This document shows, in pieces, positions 31,490 to 42,419 of a DNA stretch of 64,000 bases. Made by a program: the position numbers and the translations under genes. The notes under the pieces are model-generated. The model was not told the DNA's origin, did no database searches, and saw nothing but the letters and a program-made list of their open reading frames with translations. The DNA is from Ichthyophis bannanicus. Lineage: Eukaryota > Chordata > Amphibia > Gymnophiona > Ichthyophiidae. The stretch lies in the NCBI GenBank assembly GCA_033557465.1, contig CM066031.1, forward strand, positions 1,671,276,800 through 1,671,340,799. The letters run 5' to 3'. How positions within the stretch are numbered: the first letter of the stretch is position 1; each line of letters starts with the position of its first letter.

Positions 31490-33441
31490 ACAGACTCAGC
31501 CTCCTCAGGGGCTTTGACTCGTTCCTAGAGAAATTAGTCATCCTGCCCCTAAAAGGTCCAGAACCTCTCACCATTCCTGGCAGACTTTGTCATTTTGCCA
31601 GAAGATGGCAACAAATAACTTCTGAAAACGGGACTCTTTCCATTGTACGAGAATGGTACAAACTCCATTTTCACAGTATGCCCCCTCCCACCATCACAAG
31701 ACAGTTCAATTCTCAGGGCCCTACCACCACTCTCTTGTGTCAGGAGGTCACCTCACTACTTGCTCAAGGGGCACTAGAAGAGGTACCCATATCCCAACAG
31801 GGCATGGGTTTATACTCCCCCTGCTTCCTCATCCCAAAGAAAACAGGGGGATACAGGCCCATACTGGACCTCAGGGAGTTGAACAAGTATCTGTTCCGAG
31901 AAAAATTCAAGATGATCTCCCTTGGAACCCTTCTTCCCTATATTCAGAGTCAGGATTGGCTGTGTTCTCTAGATCTAAAGGATGCATACACGCATATTCT
32001 CATCCATACAGATCACAGGAGGTTTCTTCTATTCCTTTTTCAAAGAAGACATTACCAGTACAGGGTTCTACCCTTCGGACTGGCTTCTGCCCCAAGAGTC
32101 TTCACAAAATGCATGGCAGTAGTAGCAGCATTCCTGAGAACTCTGGGGATATTTGTCTTCCCCTACTTAGACGACTGGCTCATCCGAGCATCAACAGCTC
32201 CAGAAGCCAGTTTTGCTCTCTCCCGCATGATGCAAATCCTGCGGTACATGGGACTGGTTATAAACCTCCCAAAATCTCATCTCATTCCGTCCCAATCCCT
32301 AGAGTTCATAGGAGCTCTTCTTGACACAAGGCAGTCAAAGGCTTTCCTGCCAGAGCCACGTTGTCTTCAAATTATCCAGCTGGCTTCTCAAGCAGCTATG
32401 AAAACCTTGCTAACTGCTCGAGAAATGCTTCAGCTGCTGGGAAATATGGCATCCACAGTCCATGTGGTTCCCTATGCTCGCCTTCACATGCGGGCAGCCC
32501 AGTGGGCCCTATCCTCTCAGTGGACACAGGCCTCGGGGCGCCTAGTGCACAAAATCAAAAACTCGACGTGTCTCATTTCGTCCCTTCAGTGGTGGCAATC
32601 GCTGGAAAACCTTCTTATAGGCTCTCCCTTCCAGCAGCCACTACATCAAGCTACCTTGATGACAGATGCGTCCAAGTCAGGCTGGGGGGCTCACTTGGAC
32701 CATCTCTCCATCCAGGGTCTATAGACCCAGCAAGAGGCTTGTCTTCACATAAACCTCCTAGAACTCAAAGCCATCTTTTATGATCTTCAAGTGTTCCAAA
32801 CCCACCTCAGCTACACGACAGTCCTAGTACAGACCGACAATCAAGTAGCCATGTTCTGTGTGAACAAACAGAGTGGGACCGGGTCTCAAACCTTGTGCAA
32901 CGAAGCTCTACACCTCTGGGCCTTCACCAGAACTCTTCAAATCCACCTTCTGGCTGTGTATCTTCCAGGAACGCAAAATCTCTTGGCAGACAAACTCAGT
33001 CGAGTACTGCTGCCACATGAGTGGTCTCTTCATCCAGAGCAGATTGCTCAAATTTTTCAGATATGGGGAACTCCAGATATAGATCTCTTTGCAAGTCTTC
33101 AGAATGCCAAACTTCCCCTTTTCTGTTCCAGAATGCCAGCTCAGAATTGTCAGGCAAGGGATGCCTTCCACCTCCACTGGGGTCAGGACTTCCTCTATGC
33201 CTTCCCACCCATTCCCCTCATTGCCAAAACACTCTTCAAGCTTCAGAGAGACAGGGGCCATATGATCCTCATAGCCCCACGCTGGCCACGGCAACCGTGG
33301 TATCCTCTGCTTTTATGTCTCTCTCGAGCCAGTCCTCTGGACTTAGGATGTGCTCCAGATCTTCTTTCCCAGCAGAACGGGACGCTATTGCACCTGAATC
33401 CTCAATCTCTACACCTCAGGGCTTGGCTCCTGAGATCCTAG
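31490..33441 (+). pseudogene. DIRS copy 5 reverse transcriptase/RNase H, one stop
   Basis: The frame is open from 31417 to a TAG at 32722 and then, in the same frame, to 33441. The reverse transcriptase carries IPGRLCHFARRWQQI, YSPCFLIPKKTGGYRPILDL, motif A SLDLKDAYTHILIHT, YRVLPFGLASAPRVFTKC, catalytic FPYLDDWLIRA and FIGALLDTRQSKAF. RNase H carries LMTDASKSGWGAHL, TDNQVAMFCVNKQSGTGS, ADKLSRVLLPHEWSL and DIDLFASLQNAKLPLFCSR, ending with KLQRDRGHMILIAPRWPRQ. The single TAG follows LDHLSIQGL, a position coding for Trp or similar in relatives. It is the least damaged polymerase in the window. Confidence 0.85.
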
Positions 33442-34420
33442 AATTCCAGGATATCATCCTTTCTCAAGAGGTAAAGGATATCCTTCTGGCTTCAAGAAAA
33501 CCTTCCACAAGGCGAGCCTATGCCTTTAAGTGGAAAAGGTTCTCTATTTGATGTTCAAAAAAGGAACTCAATCCTTTTTCAGTATCAGTGGAGGCGTTGC
33601 TGGAATATCTCCTCCACTTGTCATCCTCTGGTCTTAAGACCAATTCAGTAAGAGTCCATCTTAGTGCCATTGCAGCTTTCCACAAGACCTTAAATGGACA
33701 ACCGGTGTCCTCTCAACCACTTGTAGCAAGATTTATGAGAGGTCTACTCTTAACAAAACCTCCCATTAAGCCACCGCCAGTGGTATGGGATTTAAATCTC
33801 ATCCTTGGGCAGCTCATGAAACCTCCCTTCGAACCCTTAGCCACTACATCCCTGAAATTTCTTTCTTGGAAAGTAATCTTCTTGATTGTCCTCTTCTGCA
33901 AGACGCATCAGTGAGCTACAGGCTTTAGTGGTTGATCCTCCTTATACAAGGTTCCACCATGATAAAGTAGTTCTTAAGACTCATCCTCACTTTATGCCAA
34001 AGGTGGTTTCGCCTTTTCATTTAAACCAATAGGTTTACCTTCCTGTATTCTTTCCTAGGCCTCACACCTCAAATGCAGAAAGGAATTTACACACTCTAGA
34101 TTGTAAAAGAGCCTTAGCCTTTTACCTTCAGAGAACTAAGCAGCATAGAAAATCTTCCCAGCTTTTTGTTGCTTTTGATCCTAGTCATCTTGGACTACCA
34201 GTTTCCAAGAGAACTTTGTCTAAATGGATTGCAAATTGGATATCCTTTGCATATGAGAGTAAGGGACTTTCTCTTGAAGGTCATGTCACAGCTCACAATG
34301 TGAGAGCAATGGAGCCTCCATGGCTAACCTTCGCTCAGTGTCCATTGATGACATTTGCAGAGCAGCAACTTGGGCTTTGGTGCATACATTTGCAGCCCAC
34401 TACTGCTTAGACAAGGACTC
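33441..34420 (+). pseudogene. DIRS copy 5 tyrosine recombinase (broken)
   Basis: It begins in the frame ending FQDIILSQEVKDILLASRKP and RRAYAFKWKRFSI, with a TGA (33549) in place of the Trp codon of relatives. The same frame resumes at 33588 with LKTNSVRVHLSAIAAFHKTL and RFMRGLLLTKPPIKPPPVVW. A frameshift near 33890 precedes the first catalytic Arg (SARRISELQAL in the shifted frame), and a TAG lies near 34030 after FHLNQ. The H-x-x-R box (AHNVRAM) is followed by a one-base loss, after which the Tyr block AAHYCLD appears in another frame near 34395. At least four lesions. Confidence 0.8.
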
Positions 34421-34596
34421 CCATCGGGATGCCTCATTTGGTCAAGCTGTTCTCCAGCATCTCTTTCACTCTTAGGACAACTCCTACCCGCCATCCCAGG
34501 TTTCGATGCCAGAGATCCATGGGAGGAAGCATGACCCATCTCAACCTGGGTTTTGCAGTTTTCTGGGGTCATCTCCCTGGCATCTCTCAGCTGGGA

Positions 34597-34702
34597 AGTC
34601 CCCATGTGTGAGGACTACATTCCTGCTTGTTCCTGGAGATAGCGTAGTTACTCACCTGTAACAGGTGATCTCCAGGAACAGCAGGAATTTAGTCTTCACA
34701 AC
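34597..34702 (+). repeat. Internal complementary region, DIRS copy 5
   Basis: Same plan as in copies 1 and 4, with the palindrome cacctgtaacaggtg at 34653-34667. Its left half contains the left-tip complement (tcctgcttgttcctggaga), although that tip is missing from copy 5's own left end. Confidence 0.8.
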
Positions 34703-34774
34703 CCACCCACTTCCCCTGGGAGTTGTCTCTCTCTCTCTCCTTCTCTCCTTTGTCTCAGCTATAAACTCAACTGA

Positions 34775-34955
34775 AGAGGGAGAGTTGGAAAGGCGGGAAG
34801 GCAGCGACGCAGGCGCAGTGGGATGCTCCCAAAAGCTTTCCTATTGGACGCTGGGGAGCATTCCTGCGCGGGCTCCGTTGGTACTGATGATACCCATGTG
34901 TGAAGACTAAATTCCTGCCGTTCCCGGAGATCACCTGTTACAGGTGAGCAACTAT
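34775..34955 (+). repeat. Right inverted terminal repeat, DIRS copy 5
   Basis: Inverted partner of 29335-29470; palindrome cacctgttacaggtg at 34932-34946; ends gtgagcaactatgct against the left tip of copy 6. Confidence 0.8.
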
Positions 34956-34956
34956 G

Positions 34957-35130
34957 CTTTCTCCAGGAACAAGCAGGAAGTTATCCTTCACATATGGCTG
35001 ACAGCGCCAACAGAGCCCGTGTGGAAGCATTTCTCCAACTTTCAAAGAAAGCCTTTGGGATATGCTACCACGCATGCGTGGTCTCCTTCCCACCTAAGGG
35101 TGCCATCTTGCTCAGTCTCCTTTTTTCCAT
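34957..35130 (+). repeat. Left inverted terminal repeat, DIRS copy 6
   Basis: Lineage A type, with ctttcaaagaaagcctttggg and agggtgccatcttgctcag, mirrored at 42435-42530. The central palindrome is diverged (gacagcgccaac). Confidence 0.75.
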
Positions 35131-35188
35131 GAAACCCAATGGACGTGTGTCCTGTTTCCCTGGAAAATTTTCTGCTTATCTTTAAAGG

Positions 35189-35483
35189 AGTGGAGGAGTG
35201 GCCTAGTGGTTGGGGCAAGGTACTTCAGGCCTGAAGGTCGGGGGTTCAAATCCCACTAGAGGACAGCAACCTTGGGCCGGAAGGACTGGGGTTTCTAGTC
35301 CCACAGGTGCTCCTTGTGGTCTTGGGCAAGCCACTTAACCCTCCATAGCCCATGTTCCCTGTAAAATAGTTATCTCCGTTATAATGCCCTGTTCAATGTA
35401 ATTTCAGTTTGTTCAATGTAAACCGCACTGATGCAGAATAGCGCGGTATATAAGAGAATGTAAATAAATAAATAAAATAAAGT
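35189..35483 (+). mobile_element. tRNA-headed SINE, full length
   Basis: The head contains box A-like cctagtggttggggcaagg and box B gggttcaaatccc. The middle has ccttgtggtcttgggcaagc and cacttaaccctcc, resembling the CORE/MIR-type central domain. The end has aaccgcactgatgcagaat and gcggtatataagag with a (taaa)n tail, as in L2-type LINE ends, suggesting mobilisation by an L2-like reverse transcriptase. Further copies are at 61679-61968 and 63936-64000. Confidence 0.85.
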
Positions 35484-35625
35484 AAGTTTTTCCCTGTTAG
35501 CATACTGGTTCCTTGAGCTGGTGCCGACCCCCAGCGCTGTTCTCGGCTCCCTTTTTTATTGAGGTCTCCCTCAACCGTGCCTTTTTTCGCCTGGGGGTCA
35601 TCGACTCGTCCGGGCGCTCCCCACC

Positions 35626-37615
35626 TTGTCTCCTGGTGGGTTCAAAAAATGTGACTGCTGCAGTCAAACCACGTCAGTAACCGAGACTCATGACTGCTGC
35701 TTGCGCTGCCTGGGTCTGGACCATGACAGCACCTCCTGCGACCTGTGCCAGGCCATGACATGCAAAACCAACAGGAAAAGGTCGGAGTTGCAGGAGAAAT
35801 TGTTCCCCAGGTCTGACTCGGCCTCAGCCTCCCCGATGCCGAGCTCCAAGCCCAGCAAATCCCCTGAGGCCTGAGCATCCTTGGAGTCCCATGGTAGTAG
35901 CTCCTCTGAGAAGTCCTCAGACCCAGAGAAAACGCAGAATAAGTCTTTGAAGTCCACCAAGGTTACAACGGAGAAACCTGATAAAACCGCTCAGAGGGAC
36001 TCTGGTGACTCTGAGAAGCACCCTACCAAGGTCCTCAAGAAGGATTCCTTGGCCGGTGGAGACCATGCGAGTTTCCTCAAGGCTGTAGTCCTCATTAAGA
36101 GATGCTTGCTAGAGTGCTGGCACCAGTCCCAAGATCCTTGTGCCTGCATCGAAGGCTGTGGAGCCTTCTGACTTGGAAACCAGAATGGCAGCCCTAGAGC
36201 AGAACATCACTGCTATCCTGGCTCTGCAGCAGGCGATAATGGCTAATTCATCTGCCTCATTCGCCCCAATGACCAGGCCTTTGACTGTGAGGGAGTCCCC
36301 AGTCGTCGAGCCGTGCTCCGAGTGCCACCGGCCTTGGGTAAGCCCCCAGCGCTGGTTGAGATCCCGGTCCTATTCTTCAGGCTAATGTCCGCGATTCAGA
36401 CCCCAGGTCCTCTGCAGGCCGCCAACCCTTTGACACCGGCCTCAAGATGAGTTGCAGGGCCTAGGATTCCTCATCACCACTTGACTCCAAGTGGGAGATG
36501 GACGACGAGGCCTCCCTGGACACCAAGCGGCACCGAGATATCCCCTCGGGCCTTGCGACCCGACACCACTCTCTTCCTGAGGACGTGGCCTTCCATTACT
36601 TTGTCGGGGACATGGCCAGAGCCCTTTCGGTGCAAACTGAGGAGGAAGAAGATCCGTGCACTGAGAAGTTGGAGATTCTCCAGTATGAGTCTCCACCCAA
36701 GGAAACCGTCACAGTGCCCGTACAGCCAGTCCTCGAAAGGCTACTATTTTGGATGTGGGAAACACCGGCGTCAATACTGGTAATGAGCCAGCACCTTAAC
36801 GTCATGTACCATGTCCAAAAGGGCCCAGAGTTCCACAAACCCCACTTCCCACATAACTCCATGGTCATCGAGTCGACCATGCAGAAACTCAAGAGCCAGA
36901 AGACCCACTCCTCGGTTCTCCTCGGGAGGGAGGCCAGAGCCCTTAATGCCCTCGGGCACAAGTGCTATCAGGGCTCGATGTTGGGTTGCCAGATCGAGGC
37001 CTATGAACTCTACATAGGCATGTACCTAAAGGTTTCTAGTCCCACAGGTACTCCTTGTGGCCTTGGGCAAGCCACTTAACCCTCTGTTGCCTCAGGTACA
37101 AATAATAGATTGTGAGCCCTTTAGGGACAAGGGAAAAATATATATATACAGTACCTGAATGTACATCACTTTGACTGGTAGAAAAACGGTATATAAGCCT
37201 AGTTAAATAAAATAAAATAAGAGCTGTCGGGGTTAGCGGCAGGCCTTGTCTGGGAACCCCTCCAACAGTTCCAGACCCTGGCCTCAGGGATCAAGGACTA
37301 TTCCAAGTTCCTCTCCCGGGCAGCCTATGATGGTTTTGAGTCAGCAGTTCGGGTTGCTGCGGCCGGCATTGGAGCCTGACATCAAGTCTGGCTGCAATCC
37401 CCCAACCCCAAGCAATGGGTCCAAGACAAGCTGCTCGACATCCCCTGTGCCGGGGAGAACCTGTTCGACAAACCCATGGCCGACAAAGTGACTGAGATTG
37501 AGGCCAACATTGTGACGCTTCAGAGGCTCTCCAAGAAGACCTCATCCCATCCCCACAAGAATCCATTGAGGAAGAGACCCCTTTTCCCGAGGAAAAAGGG
37601 TTCCTTTGTGCAGGG
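35626..37615 (+). pseudogene. DIRS copy 6 gag-like gene (broken, SINE inserted)
   Basis: The expected start Met is absent at this position (codon ttg at 35626). The frame reads SPGGFKKCDCCSQTTSVTET with HDCCLRCLGLDHD and CDLC, the family knuckle, then stops at 35872. A second frame (35881-36171) is Ser/Lys-rich. From 36498 a 193-codon frame gives DVAFHYFVGDMARALSVQTE, VIESTMQKLKSQKTHSS and YQGSMLGCQIEAYELYIGMY, and runs into the SINE at about 37032. After the SINE, FSRAAYDGFESAVRVAAAGI-like sequence and the basic end KNPLRKRPLFPRKKG (to 37600) follow before the L2-like fragment. Confidence 0.75.
37032..37218 (+). mobile_element. SINE 3' part in DIRS copy 6 gag
   Basis: It begins inside the central domain (ggtttctagtcccacaggt), has the CORE-like cttgggcaagccacttaacc and ends with gtagaaaaacggtatataag and a (taaaa)n tail. 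It differs from the 35189 family in its last 100 bases (attgtgagccctttaggg), so it is a second SINE family with a related centre. Confidence 0.8.
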
Positions 37616-38812
37616 TCACCAATGTTTTATGTTTGTTTTATTTAGACTTGATATACTGCCCTTTATAACATCAGGGCCATTCACAAAATTAAAAAAATTT
37701 ACAAACAGAATGAGCACTAGGCTCATAGAAAATGAAACAGAACTCCATATTTGACAGAAAAGAGAAAATTATCAGGCACACAGACAGGACAAAGAGATAT
37801 TTCATGCCATAAAGAGGGCATCAAGTCATGGTGGAGCGTCTGAGAGATTGAATTCCAGTGCAAAGAAGTGAGTTTTCAGGGAGGTTTTGAAGGTTGCATA
37901 AGTCTGTTCCAGACAGAGGGATGTGGGCAGGGAGTTCCAGAGTGCAAGACCCAGAAAGAAGAAAGCTGAGTTGCGTGTTGATTGCAGATGTACCAGTGAC
38001 GGTGAGGAGAGACAAAGACGGTTTATGTGGAGTGAGCGGAGACTACGAGTGGGGACATGGAAACGCAGAAGATCGACAAGATATTGCTGTGTGTGAGCAT
38101 AGAGCGTGTGATGAACCAAAGTGAGAATCTTGTAATGGATATGGAATTCGATTGGGAGCCAGTGCAAGTGTATTAGTAGGGGGGTGACGTGATCTCTACG
38201 CGAGGTGTGGGTTAGAATTCCAAGTTGTGTGCATGTGATGCCAGCAAGAACAGAATTGCAGAAATCAAGGCGGGAGATGACAGTAGCCAGTGTGAGTGTG
38301 TTCAGAGCAGCAGATGAGAGGAAGGGACGGATGACGCGTATTTGACGTAGATGAAAGTATGATGTTTGGGCAAGTTGCGAGACGTGGTCTCTAAAGGTTA
38401 GACTGGGATGACCCCCAGATATCTAAAGGAGGGAACCATAGGTATAGAAGTGTTCCCAAGGACAGGGGCAACGGAAGGACAAGGACCCCCAAAAGTGAAC
38501 CAAGTGCATGACGTTTTGGCCAGATTTAAGTGCAGACAATTTGTGGAAAGCCATTCCGCCACCAGGGAGAGACAGGAATTAAGTGGCCCAAGATCAGGAT
38601 GAAGAGGATCGGTGTGAGGGAAGATAATGATATCATCTACGTAGTAAAATGCTGACAGGCCAAATTGCTGGATTAAGAGAGCCAGGGGGGACAGAAAGAG
38701 GTTGAAAAGAAGGGGAGCTAAAACAGATCCCTGAGGGACACCACAGAGAAGGGGGACAGGATCCGAAACAATATCAGCCCTTCTCAGGCCAACAGCAGGT
38801 TTCTCACCCCAA
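37615..38812 (-). mobile_element. L2-like LINE fragment (minus strand)
   Basis: This is a 5'-truncated LINE. The minus-strand frame starting near 38812 gives CGVPQGSVLAPLLFNLFLSP, catalytic YYVDDIIIF (Val where most relatives have Ala) and FRYLGVIPV, to about 38398. After a gap or frameshift, frame 38167-37826 gives the C-terminal HWLPIEFHIHYKILTLVHHT and LWNSLPTSL blocks. The 3' end at about 37620 (tttatgtttgttttatttag on the plus strand) resembles L2-type ends. It is a different family from the L2 at 24434-27500. It splits the end of DIRS copy 6 gag. Confidence 0.8.
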
Positions 38813-38879
38813 GAGGCAAGGGCACAGGACTCAGAAGACAAAAGCACCTAAGCCCCAGACACAAGCTCCCACTCAGCCT

Positions 38880-41068
38880 GGGGGAGCTTTTGACTCCCAG
38901 GACAGTGCCTCCCCTCCAACAGGAGACCTTCACCAGCCCACAGGGGGGGTGCCTGATGCTCTTTGCCCCACAGATGAGCTCCAATCACTTCGCACCAGTG
39001 GGTACTACATGTGGTCAGGGAGTGATACCTCCTCCGCCTACAGCAGATTCCACCCAGGTTCTTTCACGGAGAACCGGTGCAACACCTCCTTCACCAGACC
39101 CTCCTGCTCGGTCTTCTCAGGGACAACACAATAGAGGCTGTACCCAAACACCTGTGGGGCAAAGGCTTCTACTCCAGGTACTCCTTGCAGGGCCGTACTG
39201 AGTGTAAATCGCACCCTGTGCGACTTGCACATCAGGCGCGCACTGCTCCCCCCTCCCCCGTGGCGGGAGAGAAGAGGCATGCCCGATGTGCAAGTTGCTG
39301 GCATGCTAAGCAGATCTGTCCCTCCCCGCAAAGGCTTAAGGGGCACATTTTAGCTGTCTTATGTTGCCTGCCGCTGTTGAGAGAAGAAAAAGTGGCGGCG
39401 GCAGGCAACAGCAGACAGCTAAAATGTGCCCCTTAAGCCTTTGCACCCTGTGTGGCTGCACCGCTTGCACTGGGCTAAGTACCGGCCTGACTCCTTGTTC
39501 CAAAGAGGACTGGGGGCCTCAGGTCCATCCTAGACCTGCGAAACTTAAACAAATTTCTGGTGAGAGAGAAGTTCAAGATGCTCTCCCTTGGAACACTGCT
39601 GCCTTACTTCCGCCAGAGAGACTGGCTGTGCTCCTTGGACCTAAAAGTTGCATACACACACATCCTATTTCATCTCTTCCACAGGGAGTATCTAAGTTTC
39701 GTGGTAGGAGGAGAACACTACCAGTACAGGGTGATACCCTTCAGCCTCGCCTCCTCGCCAAGGGTCTTCACGAAATGCCTGCCAGTGGTTGCTGCCTACC
39801 TGCATCTACAAGGGACCTTTGTCTTCCCCTACCTAGATGACTGGCTCATCAGGGGCAGCACAGTCGCAGAGGCCAGTTAGGCTGCAGGACGTGCAACCCT
39901 CCTGCTGTAGCTCCTGGGGTTCATCATCAACTACCCCAAATCCCATCTCTCTCCAGCCCAGAGCCTGGAGTTCATAGGTGCTCAGCTGGACACACTACAG
40001 GCTAAGGCCATTCTCCCCAGGGAGAGGGCAGAATGCCTCAGACAACTAGTGGTAGAGGTACAACACCGCTGGTCAGTGCCAACTCGTCTCCTCCCCTGCC
40101 TGCTGGGCCATGTCGTCTCCACCGTCCACGTGACCTCGATAGCCAGCTTACACATGTGGGCAGCTCAGTGGTGCCTCTGCCTGAAGTAGAAGCAATCCAC
40201 AGGCAGACTGCGGGACAGCATCAGGGTAACCTGCCAGCTGGCAGAGTCCCTCGAATGATGGCAGTTTCTCCGCCACCTCAGAGCAGGGATGCCCTTCCAG
40301 GTAGCCACGCCCCAGAGGATCCCGACTACGGATGCCTCCCACCTAGGTTGGGGAGCACACTATGGGGATAGCCGCACACAAGGCAGCTGGTCCCAGCGAA
40401 ATCTCTGCTACAGATCAATCTCTTGGAGCTCAGGGCAATTTTCCTGGCCCTATGAGCATTTCGCCACCGCCTGCAATACCTGTCCATACAGATTCAGACG
40501 GACAACCAATCGCCATGTTTTACATCAAGAAGCTGGGGGGCACAGGGTCGTACTCCCTTTGCCAGGAGGTGGTGACTCATCTTTCCTTTGCAGCTTCCAA
40601 CAACGTGCTCCTACAGGCGGTTCACCTCCCAGGCTAGGACAACCTCCTGGCGACAGGTTGAGCAAGGTCTTCTGACCGCACGAGTGGCGCCTGGACTCCA
40701 GATTTGCCACTCAGCTCTTCCACCTCTGAGAAAGGCCTGTGATGGATCTATCTAGCTGCCTTGCATCTGCTCATGGCAACCACACCCAGAGAGGGTGGTG
40801 GCAGATGCTTTCCTGATCCCGTGGATGGAAGGCCTTCTCTGTGATTTTTCCACCAATCCCTCTGATTGCCAAGACCGTCTTCAAGGTAGAGCGCAAGGAG
40901 GCATCACTAATACTAATTGCCCCCAGGTAGCCCAGACAGCCCTGGTTCCCACTGCTGCTCTCTCTGTCCTGGTCCTGCTGGGCCATGCCCCAGACCTCCT
41001 GTCTCAGGAAGGGGGCTCCCTCCTGCACCCCAATCTAATGCTAACAGCATGGCTGCTGAAAGGATAGT
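38880..41068 (+). pseudogene. DIRS copy 6 reverse transcriptase/RNase H (broken)
   Basis: It starts with GAFDSQDSASPPTGDLHQPT-type sequence after the L2-like fragment. The N-terminal pocket (NTIEAVPKHLWGKGFYSRYS) lies at 39128-39185, cut by the hAT MITE. RKTGGLRSILDL-type sequence resumes at 39500, followed by FKMLSLGTLLPYFRQRDWLC, SLDLKVAYTHILFH (Val for the usual second Asp), YRVIPFSLASSPRVFTKC, catalytic FPYLDDWLIRG and a stop at 39878. LEFIGAQLDT, then RNase H (TTDASHLGWGAHYG near 40322; DNQSIAMFYIKKLGGTGS near 40500) and RTVFKVERKEAS-like sequence follow, with many stops. It ends AWLLKG at 41066. Confidence 0.8.
39188..39489. mobile_element. Hairpin hAT MITE
   Basis: 302 bases with inverted ends cagggccgtactgag / ctaagtaccggcctg and a perfect 8-base duplication actccttg (39180-39187 and 39490-39497). 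Its centre folds into a hairpin: 39328-39359 pairs perfectly with 39413-39444 (32 bp), and a further 12 bp pair inside (39363-39374 with 39398-39409). There is no coding capacity. The ends resemble those of the element at 14784-15591 (both start cagggccg). Confidence 0.85.
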
Positions 41069-42060
41069 ATTGGCCCCTTTCAATCTCCCAAAGGAGGTTG
41101 AGGAGGTCCTGCTGGTCTCTCGAAAGCCCTCAACCAGCCGAGTTTACACCTTTAAAAGGTGAAGATTCTCAGTGTAGTGTGTGGAGAGATGGGAGAACCC
41201 GTTCTCCTGCCAGGTGCAATTAGTACTCCAGTACCTATGCATCTGTCGAACACCAGGATAAAGTCCAACTCACTGAGAGCGCACTTGAGTGCGATAGCCG
41301 CACACCACCACCCTATCAAGGGAAAACCCCTCAGGTCAGCCCCAGGTCTCTTAGTTCCTCTAGGGCCTCCTGTAGTCTAAGCCCCCTGTCTGCCCTCTGG
41401 CGGTGAAGTAGGACCTCAACGTGGTGCTTTCGAAGCTCACCAGACTGCCATTCGAGTCTCTAGCAACTTGCCATCTGTGGTATCTTTCATGGAAGGTTGC
41501 CTTCCTGGTGGCCCTCATGTCTGCCTGAAGAGTAAACAAACTTCAGGCCCTGGTGGCGGAACCACTATATACAAGATTCTACAAGAACTGGGTGGTGCTC
41601 TGCACTCACCCCAAATTCCTCCTAAAGGTGGTATCTCTTTTCCACCTCAACCAGGAGGTGGTTCTTCTCACCTTCTTCCCACAGCCTCACGCCAGTCGAG
41701 AGGAAATTATACTCCATACACTGGATTGCAAATGGGCTCTGGCCTTCTACCTACAGCGGACTCAGGGCCATCGCAAAGCTCCTCATTTTTTGTTTCTTAT
41801 GACCTCAGCAGACTGGAGGTTCCTGTGACTAAGTAAACCCTGTCCACTTGGATGGCGGACTGTATTGTCCTTGCCTATGAGGGAGCTGGGCTCTCCCTGG
41901 AACACTGGATCACAGCACATTGTGTGAGAGCGATGGCCACATCGGTGGCGAACCTGTGCTCAGTGCCAGTGACGGAGATCTGCAAAGCCACCACATGTTT
42001 GCAGCTCACTACTGCCTTGAGAGCAAGTCCTGTCGGGACAGTGCCTTTGGCCAGGTGGTA
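41050..42060 (+). pseudogene. DIRS copy 6 tyrosine recombinase (broken)
   Basis: It begins with FNLPKEVEEVLLVSRKPSTS and RVYTFKR, then a TGA at 41160 where relatives have Trp. SNSLRAHLSAIAAHHHPIKG appears near 41270. After several stops, PLYTRFYKNWVVLCTHPKFL, FHLNQEVVLLTFFPQPHASR and LDCKWALAFYLQRTQGHRK lie in the frame 41553-41828. The H-x-x-R box appears as TAHCVRAMATSVANL in 41852-42256, with EICKATT where relatives have DICRAAT. The Tyr block (AAHYCLE) is out of frame near 42005-42025. The first catalytic Arg region is degraded (SA-RVNKLQAL near 41525). Confidence 0.8.
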
Positions 42061-42258
42061 CTCTGTTATCTTTTCGGGGTGTAGGCAACTCCTGCCCTCC
42101 GACCCTTCTGTGTTCAGGCTACCGGAGCGATGGTGTTGCTGGACACTAGGGTTTTGCAGAGCCTCTCTGTTGGGACTCATCTTTTGCAACTCATGGTTAC
42201 CCGACATGGCTGCCATTGGTGCTGTAGTGGTTCGGTCCTTGGCAGCCTGGAGCTAGGG

Positions 42259-42360
42259 AGTCCCATATGTGAGGACTGACTTCCTGCTTGTTCCTGGAGA
42301 AAGTGTAGTTACTCACTTGTAACAGGTGTCCTCCAGGGACAGCAGGAATCAGTCCTCACA
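42259..42360 (+). repeat. Internal complementary region, DIRS copy 6
   Basis: Same architecture as copy 1. The central palindrome is cacttgtaacaggtg (42314-42328) with one mismatch. Confidence 0.8.
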
Positions 42361-42419
42361 ACTCTCTCTCCTCCCCTGGGATTTGCCTCCCTATCTTGTT
42401 TTAGTTTTTTACTACTGTC

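Larger units (their letters stand above)
29331..34955 (+). mobile_element. DIRS copy 5 (lineage B), about 5.6 kb, uninterrupted
   Basis: This is the only full-length DIRS copy without nested insertions. Order: left terminal repeat (29335-29470, missing about 30 outer bases relative to copy 4), gag (29697-31450), polymerase (31490-33441), recombinase (33441-34420), internal complementary region (34597-34702) and right terminal repeat (34775-34955). It abuts copy 4 on the left and copy 6 on the right in the same orientation, with only the actatgctt junction between. Few lesions suggest it is younger than copies 1-3. Confidence 0.85.
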
